Shown in pieces: positions 1 to 6,097 of a stretch of DNA of 6,244 nucleotides. The stretch is from the NCBI GenBank assembly GCA_030650265.1, contig JAUSEJ010000729.1:1-6244 (forward strand). The letters run 5' to 3'. The notes under the pieces were generated by a model, which searched no databases, was not told where the DNA came from, and saw only the letters and a program-made list of their open reading frames with translations. This DNA comes from Dehalococcoidia bacterium (GTDB lineage Bacteria; Chloroflexota; Dehalococcoidia; JACPQF01). Position 1 is the first letter of the stretch. Each line of letters begins with the position of its first letter. Made by a program: the position numbers and the translations under genes.

Positions 1-106
1 GTTCAATGGAGCGAGATGGGGACAAGTATCCGGGTTGGTGAGTCGGCCTATAGAAAATGCTGGTCAGCCTTTGACACGTTGCATCGTCAGATCGCAATAG
101 CCCTGA

Positions 107-592
107 TTACCTCAAGCTTCGCCGATACGCCCAGGCGAGCAGGGCCAGGTCGCGGGCCGCTGCGGTGCAAAGGCGTTGAGGGTCTGGCTTCTTGCCGACC
201 CGGCCGAGGTCCAGACGATCGGCGTCCCAGCAGGTGAGTACCGTCACGTCGCCAACGACTGATCCGTTGGTATGGTCGCGGCAAGCCACGAGTAGCAGTT
301 CGAGATCATCGGGCTTTAGTTCGAAGGCCCTTCCGGCTAGATCTTCAGCATAACCGGCAGAGCGCGCTCCATGCAGTGGATCCCTGCCGTCGTTTAGCCG
401 CCCGAGGTCATGAAAGAAGGCGAAAAGCTCAACCACCTCCGTCTTGGCGCCGGTTTGTCTGGCCAGGCGCAGTCCGTTGTGCCGCACGCGCGCCCAGTGT
501 CGTACCCCATGGATTCCCATCCAGTTCAAGGCGTAGGTTTCCTGCAGGATGTCGAGGAGATCTTTGCGAATCACAGACACCGGCTCATTCAC
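107..592 (-). CDS. HD-domain metal-dependent phosphohydrolase (161 aa, GTG start)
   Basis: This is a soluble HD-superfamily protein, a fold in which His/Asp ligands bind divalent metal and hydrolyse phosphate esters or nucleotides. The ligand set is visible: His28/His32 in GIHGVRHW, the signature His61-Asp62 in FAFFHDLGRLNDG, His74 in DPLHGAR, His107 in CRDHTNG, and Asp123/Asp125 in CWDADRLDLGRVG. The conserved order suggests an active enzyme, but the substrate cannot be read from the sequence. The length fits compact single-domain members. There is no signal peptide or membrane segment. The start is GTG at 592, because a TAG lies immediately upstream in frame; no clear ribosome site precedes it, and GTG codons 5 and 7 are alternatives. 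It lies 83 nt downstream of a small basic ORF on the same strand and may belong to the operon that starts near 1560. Confidence is high for the HD call and low for any specific role. Confidence 0.88.
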   Translation of the reverse strand: MNEPVSVIRKDLLDILQETYALNWMGIHGVRHWARVRHNGLRLARQTGAKTEVVELFAFFHDLGRLNDGRDPLHGARSAGYAEDLAGRAFELKPDDLELLLVACRDHTNGSVVGDVTVLTCWDADRLDLGRVGKKPDPQRLCTAAARDLALLAWAYRRSLR

Positions 593-630
593 CTATAAGC
601 TTGATTTGGCCGTCTCCGACAACGGGTAGA

Positions 631-650
631 AGGGCGGATCGTCTCGCCCT
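631..650. other. Short GC-rich hairpin between the small ORF and the HD gene
   Basis: AGGGCG (631-636) and CGCCCT (645-650) form a perfect 6-bp stem with an 8-nt loop. It lies after the stop of the 48-aa ORF and before the HD gene, both on the minus strand. No T-run follows on either strand, so it is not a canonical intrinsic terminator. It could be an attenuating or RNA-processing hairpin, or chance. Confidence 0.3.
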
Positions 651-675
651 GGCAGGCTCGACTGCTTCGTCCTGG

Positions 676-822
676 CTATGACTCAGACACTTTCTTGCTG
701 GCTTCCTTCGCCTTCTTGTCAATGATCGGGATAATAACCGTCTTGAGTCCTCTTCCCGACTCGATTATTTCTTTCTTTTGCCTGAGAAGCTTTCTCTCTC
801 TTCTCTGCCAGCGCTCGTCCAT
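676..822 (-). CDS. Small basic protein of unknown function (48 aa)
   Basis: This short frame starts at ATG (820-822) and ends at TAG (676-678). It encodes about 48 aa, beginning MDERWQRRERK and ending KKVSES. Roughly two in five residues are Lys or Arg, mixed with Glu. A hydrophobic stretch around residues 29-34 (VIIPII) sits between two charged helices. An AGAGG ribosome site (828-832 on the plus strand) lies 5 nt before the ATG. It starts about 61 nt after the stop of the helix-turn-helix gene and is followed 83 nt later by the HD gene, all on the same strand. The frame stays open upstream to 888 but has no other good start codon. I do not recognise the family. The charge pattern would suit a nucleic-acid-binding or protein-binding peptide, but that is inference. 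The start-site context and composition argue for a real gene; the small size leaves clear doubt. Confidence 0.5.
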   Translation of the reverse strand: MDERWQRRERKLLRQKKEIIESGRGLKTVIIPIIDKKAKEASKKVSES

Positions 823-883
823 AACAACCTCTACCTCGTCCTGTATATTTCGGCAGCAGCAATAAGGGTGCCCAACCGATCGA

Positions 884-1345
884 TCAGCTTACAGCTAGTA
901 GATCTTCGTCTTCTTCCGCAGGGCAAGGCGTCTCTAGCTCGACTGTAACGCGCCCGTTAAGGACGCTCAGTATTCTTTGTGCGCGCTCGACAGAAACTCC
1001 ATGGTATTCATTGCGCTCGTCACGCGACACCACTGATTCGCTTACACCCAAGCGATCTGCAAGCTCGTGTTGAGTAATGCCATTGGCGATTCTCAAGGCG
1101 ATCAGTAGTTGTCCGAGCTGAGTGAGGCGTCTGATTATCGGGAATTCTCGCCGACGAACCTTCTCGTACCAATCAATCTCCTCTTCAAGCTGAGCGTGAA
1201 AGGAAAGCAGTGGCTGCATGCCCCGCTCTACCTCTTCAGTTGAGAGAGCCGCTTTGCCGAGTGCATCTCGCTGTTGCGCTGCCACCCTCTTATCCTGATC
1301 GAGACGTCTCAACGCCTCCTGGTACTCTGGTTCACTTCTAATCAT
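884..1345 (-). CDS. XRE/Cro-type helix-turn-helix regulator, antitoxin-like (153 aa)
   Basis: The protein has two parts. Residues 1 to about 70 are highly charged and helical, with a likely coiled coil (EPEYQEALRRLDQDKR through QLEEEIDWYEKVRRREF). Residues about 76-125 are a Cro/C1-type DNA-binding domain: LLIALRIANGITQHELADRLGVSESVVSRDERN, with the recognition helix near 101-112, followed by a further helix (VSVERAQRILSVL). The tail is acidic (EEDEDLLAVS). I chose the ATG at 1345 over the longer frame starting at 1426 because AAGGAGGAG lies 3 nt upstream and the extra 27 residues are read from the overlapping upstream gene. The upstream gene's stop overlaps this start by 8 nt, which suggests translational coupling. 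From memory, proteins of this shape follow DUF6932-type genes, where they would serve as antitoxin and autoregulator. It appears intact. Whether it still has a partner to neutralise is doubtful. Confidence 0.85.
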   Translation of the reverse strand: MIRSEPEYQEALRRLDQDKRVAAQQRDALGKAALSTEEVERGMQPLLSFHAQLEEEIDWYEKVRRREFPIIRRLTQLGQLLIALRIANGITQHELADRLGVSESVVSRDERNEYHGVSVERAQRILSVLNGRVTVELETPCPAEEDEDLLAVS

Positions 1346-1538
1346 GGTCTCCTCCTTGCCACAACTGGTCCACCATGGTTCCCAGGTTGCCAACCAAGCG
1401 ATTACGCCAATCTTTGTCCCAAGCATCTGATTGAACGTCTTGGCCGGTTACGAGAAATGACTTGCGCCACTCGTGCAACGACATCTGATAGTCACCAACT
1501 GGAAGAACGCCGTCTGACGTGAACAGTGGCAGCAACAT
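1338..1538 (-). pseudogene. Truncated DUF6932-like nucleotidyltransferase-fold protein, N-terminal remnant (66 aa)
   Basis: The frame reads MLLPLFTSDGVLPVGDYQMSL and continues through a SFLV segment, WDKDWRNRLVGNLGTMVDQLW, then ends QGGDHD. From memory this resembles the first ~60 residues of DUF6932 proteins, which open with a PLF-x-x-DGxLPxGDY stretch, continue with a WRxxLVxNL helix, and then reach the catalytic strand containing DGSF and an Asp pair. Here that catalytic part is missing: after VDQLWQ the frame runs directly into the ribosome site and start of the next gene. Full members are roughly 200 aa or longer. The terminal GGDHD may be the original C-terminus, which would mean an internal in-frame deletion of well over 100 codons. 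I chose the ATG at 1538 because the predicted promoter would begin transcription near 1555, downstream of the ATG at 1571. The remnant could still be translated and couple expression of the HTH gene. The family assignment rests on recognition, not on a search. Confidence 0.6.
1349..1357 (-). promoter_or_regulatory. Strong ribosome binding site of the HTH gene
   Basis: Read on the minus strand, AAGGAGGAG lies 3 nt before the ATG at 1345. It sits inside the last codons of the upstream remnant (Gln-Gly-Gly-Asp). It fixes the start of the helix-turn-helix gene, and it lies within a few bases of where the remnant's similarity to its family ends. Confidence 0.8.
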
Positions 1539-1561
1539 GAACTCGCAATGCCTGCATGTGA

Positions 1562-1590
1562 ACCTTAACATATATGCTAAGTATTGTCAA
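1562..1590 (-). promoter_or_regulatory. Sigma-70-type promoter for the minus-strand cluster
   Basis: On the minus strand, a consensus -35 TTGACA (1585-1590) is followed after 17 nt by TAAGGT (1562-1567), which is preceded by TGT and so forms an extended -10. Initiation would fall near 1555, just ahead of the ATG at 1538. It is placed to drive the remnant, the HTH gene and possibly the two genes beyond. The -10 is weak (3 of 6), while the -35 and spacing are ideal. Confidence 0.55.
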
Positions 1591-1594
1591 CTTA
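1578..1594. promoter_or_regulatory. Inverted repeat over the -35 box, candidate operator
   Basis: TAAGT (1578-1582) and ACTTA (1590-1594) form perfect 5-bp arms around a 7-nt centre that contains most of the TTGACA -35 element. An adjacent 8-bp palindrome CATATATG lies at 1569-1576, within the spacer. Autoregulating HTH antitoxins commonly bind such repeats in their own promoter, so this is the most likely binding site for the product at 884-1345. The arms are short and could be chance. Confidence 0.35.
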
Positions 1595-1656
1595 TGGCGA
1601 AAGCTCACGCCTACCCATGGCATTTGTGATAGAATCTCCATTGGCTGGATCTCCGT

Positions 1657-1683
1657 TTGAGTTGGCAACTATCGTGCGATAAG
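1657..1683 (+). promoter_or_regulatory. Weak candidate promoter and inverted repeat upstream of the 97-aa gene
   Basis: TTGAGT (1657-1662) and GATAAG (1678-1683, preceded by TGC) are 15 nt apart. They overlap the inverted repeat TATCG-TG-CGATA (1670-1681). The spacing is short for sigma-70, so this is a tentative promoter/operator for the gene at 1703. Confidence 0.25.
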
Positions 1684-1702
1684 CAAGTAGTGAGGCGGAT
1701 AT

Positions 1703-1996
1703 ATGGACAAGCACACACCCGAGAGGTCTGATGCGGAACAATTACGCCAGGAGTTGATCGATGAGATCACCGCGGATCATGGAGCGCACTGGGCCAAGCA
1801 GTACCCACCTGGCTCCTTCGGCTGCCACGAGTTGCTGGATCGCACGGCGCTGATAGCCGACCTGGTAGACCGCCATGTTCTCTCTCATCCGGCCTGCGTC
1901 CAGAACAAGGAGTGGTTCGCTCTGGCGGAACAGGCGCTGGCGGCCCTATTGGAACTGTACCAGCGAATTGGCGCCGTCCATATCGACGATCGCTAG
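1703..1996 (+). CDS. Conserved-looking small hypothetical protein (97 aa)
   Basis: This is a soluble, probably all-helical protein with no signal peptide or membrane segment. The N-terminus (1-30) is charged and variable in character. Residues 34-90 look like the conserved core: YPPGSFGCHELLDRTALIA, then a DRHVLSHPACVQN segment, then a long C-terminal helix ending ALLELYQRIGAVH. The core contains Cys41, His42, His58, His62 and Cys65, a cluster that could bind metal, although nothing proves it. Similar short proteins with a GCHELLDRT-like motif are familiar to me as uncharacterised bacterial proteins, and I know of no assigned function. The start is well supported: GAGGCGG lies at 1692-1698, 4 nt before the ATG, and an in-frame TGA lies at 1691-1693. 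It is divergent from the minus-strand cluster and 210 nt upstream of the kinase gene. That gap, with its own promoter candidate, argues against an operon with the kinase. Confidence 0.75.
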   Translation: MDKHTPERSDAEQLRQELIDEITADHGAHWAKQYPPGSFGCHELLDRTALIADLVDRHVLSHPACVQNKEWFALAEQALAALLELYQRIGAVHIDDR

Positions 1997-2040
1997 GAAG
2001 GGCACATGTAGGCGATGGAAAGCAAAAAAGCGGTCGAGTA

Positions 2041-2069
2041 TTGACTAAGTCGAGAATGGCTGGTATCTT
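2041..2069 (+). promoter_or_regulatory. Candidate sigma-70 promoter of the histidine kinase gene
   Basis: TTGACT (2041-2046, 5 of 6 consensus) is followed after exactly 17 nt by TATCTT (2064-2069, 4 of 6), preceded by TGG as an extended -10. A second -10-like TACAAT (5 of 6) lies at 2074-2079 but has no -35 at the right distance. Transcription would begin near 2076-2081, giving a 5' leader of about 125-130 nt before the kinase ATG. Confidence 0.5.
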
Positions 2070-2074
2070 AGTAT

Positions 2075-2084
2075 ACAATATTGT
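2075..2084. promoter_or_regulatory. Perfect 10-bp palindrome at the predicted transcription start
   Basis: ACAATATTGT reads identically on both strands and sits just past the predicted -10 of the kinase promoter, next to a GTATAC palindrome (2071-2076). The position suits a repressor site, but AT-rich palindromes of this size can occur by chance. Confidence 0.35.
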
Positions 2085-2206
2085 TTGTTCCCTATTTCAC
2101 AAAGCATGGGTAGAGACTAGACATATCTTGTGTGCATTTCTGGCGACAGTGGGAAGATAATGGATTCAGGCGTTCAGTCCAAGTCTGTTACCTTTGAGGT
2201 GAAGTC

Positions 2207-5200
2207 ATGAATACCCTCGCCAAGCCCCGCCTCGTTCGCTTGTGTAGAACTCTGTCAATAGTCTTCGGCGCCCTTGCAGTAGTTGTCGGAATTGTGGTCC
2301 TCTTGGGCTGGACCCTCGATCTTGCCGTGCTGAAGAGCATCCTGCCAGATTTCGTTTCGATGAAAGCAAACACGGCGCTGGCCTTTGTTCTGGCAGGCAC
2401 AGCCCTTCTCCTCCTGCAAGTGGAAACAGCAGGCTCCTGGCGGCGCGGCCTTGTCTTTGCCTGCGCTGGCGCCGTTGCCCTCTTGGGGACCCTGAATCTG
2501 GCGGAGTATCTCTGGGGCCTGGACCTTGGTATCGACCAACTTCTCTTTCGAGACCCCCAAGTCACACCAGTGCCGCCGGGTCGGATGGCAGTTACTGCAG
2601 CCTTGAGCTTTCTCCTTCTCGGGTCGGCCCTGCTGATCTCGGCCAAAGGCGGCCAGCGCAGCCTCTATCTGGTCCATATCCTTAGCCTGACGGTAAATTC
2701 GCTCTCCTATCTCGCCCTTATCGGCTATGCCTATGACGCCCGGGCTCTCTACGACTTCGGGCCTTACTCCGCCATGGCTTTGCACACGGCGTTGACCTTC
2801 GCATTCCTCTCTCTTGGCGTGCTCTTCGTCGGGCCGGACAAAGGCATCATGGTCGTCGCCACTAGCAATAGCGCCGGTGGAAGGCTAATTCGCCAGTTTC
2901 TTCCCCTGATCGTCCTCGTCCAAATACTATTCGGCAAGCTCGTGTTGTTGTTCCTCGCCCATGACGATACCGACGACTCTTTCTTCATGGCCCTGGTCGT
3001 GACCATGAACACCCTGGTTTCGGCCGGGCTGGTCTTTCCGAGCGCCTGGTCGCAACACTGGACGTTGGTTCAGAGAATACGGGCTGAAGAAGGGCGCGAG
3101 GCCGCCACTGAGAGGCTACGGGAGAGCGAGCGTCTACTGAACGATACTCAAAAGATCTCGAAGGTCGGTGGTTGGGAATACGATGTGGCCGCCTGTATAG
3201 TATTCTGGACCGATGAAGTTTATCGCATTTACGGTGTGGACCATAGCTACGACCCAAATGACATCACGAAAGCGATCAGTTTCTATGCCGAAAAGGATCA
3301 GAAGATAGTCGACGAGGCCTTCCAGAATGCCGTCAGGCGAGGCCGACCCTACGATCTAGAATTGCAGTTCAATGCAGACGATGGCACGCCAAAATGGGTG
3401 CGCACCGTTGGACATCCTATCATTGCAGACGGCAAGATCATCAAGGTGGTCGGCAACATTGTAGACATCTCCGAGAAGAAGCGAGCCGAGAAGGCGCTGG
3501 AAGAGAGCGAAAGTCGTTACCACAATCTTGCGAGGCTCTCGCCGGTTGGCATCTTCTACACCGATAACGATGGCAATTGCCTTTATGTCAATGAGCGCTG
3601 GACCGAGATCTCCGGCCTCAGCTTTGAGGAAGCCCTCGGAGAAGGCTGGGCCAAAGGCCTTCATCCTGACGATCTGGAGCGCGTATTGGCCGAATGGTCC
3701 CGTTGCGCCAGACAACAACTACCATTTAGGAGTGAGTATCGTATCCTGAGCAAGGGGGGCAAGACAAGCTGGGTTCTTGGCCAGGCGATAGCGCAAAGAG
3801 ACGAGACCGGGGAGGCAGTAGGATATGTCGGGACGATCACGGACATCACCGACCGCAAGCTAGCCATCGCCCGCTTTGGCGGCGCTCTGGCGACGACCCA
3901 GGATGGATTCTGGATCATGGGCCATGATTTGCGCTTCGAGTTCGTAAACCAAGCCTACTGCCAGATGATGGGCTATGACGCGGAAGAACTGCTTGCCATG
4001 GGGGTTTCTGACGTCGAAGCGGTCGAAACTCCAGAGGACAGTCTTCGCCACGCAAAGAACATCGCCACACACGGACGCGATCTCTTCTCCACCCGTCACC
4101 GGCGCAAAGACGGCAGTCTAATCGAGTTGGAAGTGAGCGCGACCTACGACAAGAGCCAAGATCTCATGTTTGCTTTCCTACGCGATATTTCAGAGCGCAG
4201 GAAGGCGGAAGAGGCGCTGCGCGAGAGTGAGACAAGATTGTTGGCCGCCCAAGTTACGGCGCAAATTGGCAACTGGGACCGGAACCTCGAAACGAATGAA
4301 CTCTACTGGTCCGCGGTAAACTACAGTATCTTCGGATTTGATCCCGACAAGGTATCTCCTTCTATCGGGGCATTCATGGACTCCGTGGACCCCGATGAGC
4401 GAGAGTACGTAAACGCAGCCGTAAAAGCAGCCTGGGACAACCAGAAACCTTACGACATCGACATGCGCATTATCAGGCCGGATGGCACGAGGCGAGTGGT
4501 CAACGCCAAAGCCGAAGTGCTTTTTGACGGGAATGGCAAAGCGGTGCGAATAATCGGCACCGTCCAGGATATAACCGACCGCAAACTGGCGGAGGAAGCC
4601 CTGGTCCGGCTAAAACAGGCGGTTGAGTCCTCCGGAGAGGTCGTGTTTACCACCGATCGCGATGGTATATTCACGTTCGTCAATCCGTCCTTCACAGAGG
4701 TCTACGGCTTCAGCGCTGATGAGGTCGTCGGCAAGACAACGCCTCGCGTCTTGAAGAGCGGGTTGATGAATCAGGAGGCTTACCAGATCTTCTGGCAGAC
4801 AATCCTCGGTGGTTATAACGTGAAGGGAGAATTGACAAACAAGACCAAAGATGGCCGGATGCTAACCATCGATGGCTCCGCCAGCCCGATTCTGGACGAC
4901 AACGGTCGCATCATCGGCTTCCTGGGTATTCAACGAGATGTTACCGAGCGCAAACGGATGGAAGAGCAGCTAAGTCGCGCCCAGCGTCTGGAAATGGCCG
5001 GACAGATCGCCGGCCAGGTTGCTCACGACTTCAATAACCTGCTGACTCCCATGACGGCCTATCCGGAGCTAATGAGAATCGAATTGCCCGCGAACCATCC
5101 GGCGCTCCGGTACGCCGACCTGATTCTGAGTTCGGCTGAGCAGATGGCCGCCATAAACGACGACCTTCTGACGTTGTCCAGGCGCGGACATTTCAACCAG

Positions 5201-6097
5201 GAGCCCACAGATTTCAACAGTATAGTACGTGAGGCCAGTGATCACATGTCCTCGTTGCCCTCTACTCTTCATCTCGAGATGAACCTGGCGAGTGACTTGA
5301 TGCCGATCAATTGCTCCAGGTCGCAGCTTCTGCGCGTGATCTCGAATCTCCTGGTCAATGCTAGAGACGCCATGCAGGATAGGGGCCTGCTTACCATAAA
5401 GACCGGGAACGTGTCCGTGGATGAATCTCTGCCGGGCGCTGACATGGTTGTGTTGGGGAAATGTGTTCTCTTTCAGGTGACCGATACCGGTTGCGGCATG
5501 TCCGAGGAGACGAGAAGCAAGATCTTTGAGCCTTTTTTCACGACGAAACATGCCGACCGGCGTCGCGGCTCAGGCCTGGGTCTGAGCATAGTGCAAGCCA
5601 TCGTGGGCGACCATAAGGGTTATGTCAATGTGGAAAGCAAAGTGGGGATTGGCACGACCTTTAGCATCTATCTGCCGGTCAGCCCGGAGGCGGCAGTACA
5701 GGCTATGCGAGGCTCGGCGGTCCAGGGCGGGAAAGAAAGAATCCTGCTTGTCGACGATGACGAGCTTCAGCGGGAAGTAGCCGGATCTCTGCTGACAAAG
5801 ATGGGCTACGAGGTGAACGCCGTGTCCAGCGGGTTGGAGGCGTTGGCTTATCTGCGGGAACATAAAGCCGATCTAATATTGCTGGATATGATCATGCCGG
5901 GCGGGATCGACGGGCTGGAAACCTATCGCCAGATCGTGCAAATGAACCCGGGCCAGAAAGCAATCATCGTTTCCGGCCACGCCGAAACCAACCGCGTCCG
6001 GGAAGCGCAAGCATTGGGTTCCGGCCAGTTCCTGCGAAAACCGATAACTCTCCAGAAACTGGCCAAGGCAGTGCGAGACGAGTTGGAGCGTGCCTGA
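2207..6097 (+). CDS. Membrane-bound hybrid sensor histidine kinase: 8 TM, 5 PAS, HisKA, HATPase_c, receiver (1296 aa)
   Basis: The kinase should autophosphorylate on His using ATP and pass the phosphate to its own receiver domain. Eight predicted helices (about 13-35, 55-72, 80-98, 126-145, 153-175, 188-209, 229-250, 259-279) form an uncharacterised membrane sensor. A coiled-coil linker (285-315) leads to five PAS domains at about 316-422, 438-549, 556-662, 678-791 and 801-916; several end in the usual DITDRKLA/DISERRKAEE linker. HisKA (925-991) carries His940 in VAHDFNN. HATPase_c has the N box (Asn1047, Asn1051), G1 DTGCGM (1093-1098), F box FEPFFTTK and G2 GSGLGLS. The receiver (about 1177-1293) has Asp1183-1185, phosphoacceptor Asp1227, Ser1256 and Lys1278. 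All catalytic residues are present. No Cys motif of flavin-binding LOV domains is seen, so the PAS ligands are unknown. The ATG has GAGGTGA 4 nt upstream, and an in-frame TGA at 2195-2197 excludes a longer protein. No partner regulator or Hpt domain is in the window, so the output is unknown. Confidence 0.95.
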   Translation: MNTLAKPRLVRLCRTLSIVFGALAVVVGIVVLLGWTLDLAVLKSILPDFVSMKANTALAFVLAGTALLLLQVETAGSWRRGLVFACAGAVALLGTLNLAEYLWGLDLGIDQLLFRDPQVTPVPPGRMAVTAALSFLLLGSALLISAKGGQRSLYLVHILSLTVNSLSYLALIGYAYDARALYDFGPYSAMALHTALTFAFLSLGVLFVGPDKGIMVVATSNSAGGRLIRQFLPLIVLVQILFGKLVLLFLAHDDTDDSFFMALVVTMNTLVSAGLVFPSAWSQHWTLVQRIRAEEGREAATERLRESERLLNDTQKISKVGGWEYDVAACIVFWTDEVYRIYGVDHSYDPNDITKAISFYAEKDQKIVDEAFQNAVRRGRPYDLELQFNADDGTPKWVRTVGHPIIADGKIIKVVGNIVDISEKKRAEKALEESESRYHNLARLSPVGIFYTDNDGNCLYVNERWTEISGLSFEEALGEGWAKGLHPDDLERVLAEWSRCARQQLPFRSEYRILSKGGKTSWVLGQAIAQRDETGEAVGYVGTITDITDRKLAIARFGGALATTQDGFWIMGHDLRFEFVNQAYCQMMGYDAEELLAMGVSDVEAVETPEDSLRHAKNIATHGRDLFSTRHRRKDGSLIELEVSATYDKSQDLMFAFLRDISERRKAEEALRESETRLLAAQVTAQIGNWDRNLETNELYWSAVNYSIFGFDPDKVSPSIGAFMDSVDPDEREYVNAAVKAAWDNQKPYDIDMRIIRPDGTRRVVNAKAEVLFDGNGKAVRIIGTVQDITDRKLAEEALVRLKQAVESSGEVVFTTDRDGIFTFVNPSFTEVYGFSADEVVGKTTPRVLKSGLMNQEAYQIFWQTILGGYNVKGELTNKTKDGRMLTIDGSASPILDDNGRIIGFLGIQRDVTERKRMEEQLSRAQRLEMAGQIAGQVAHDFNNLLTPMTAYPELMRIELPANHPALRYADLILSSAEQMAAINDDLLTLSRRGHFNQEPTDFNSIVREASDHMSSLPSTLHLEMNLASDLMPINCSRSQLLRVISNLLVNARDAMQDRGLLTIKTGNVSVDESLPGADMVVLGKCVLFQVTDTGCGMSEETRSKIFEPFFTTKHADRRRGSGLGLSIVQAIVGDHKGYVNVESKVGIGTTFSIYLPVSPEAAVQAMRGSAVQGGKERILLVDDDELQREVAGSLLTKMGYEVNAVSSGLEALAYLREHKADLILLDMIMPGGIDGLETYRQIVQMNPGQKAIIVSGHAETNRVREAQALGSGQFLRKPITLQKLAKAVRDELERA

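Noticed and set aside
71..99. TTGACA at 71-76 as a plus-strand promoter antisense to the HD gene
   Set aside because: At the 17-nt spacing the -10 would be GCAATA, which matches consensus poorly, and no plus-strand gene follows.
1346..1426. 27-residue N-terminal extension of the HTH protein (start at 1426)
   Set aside because: It is read from the overlapping upstream frame in another phase, and a much better ribosome site lies directly before the ATG at 1345.
1539..1571. Longer start of the DUF6932-like remnant at 1571
   Set aside because: It would lie upstream of the predicted transcription start, and family resemblance begins at MLLPLF. An unmapped alternative promoter could still revive it.
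2188..2785. Long minus-strand frames (152 and 176 aa) opposite the kinase N-terminus
   Set aside because: Composition is typical of antisense shadows (Arg/Pro-rich or low complexity), no recognisable domain is seen, and the plus-strand frame is clearly coding.
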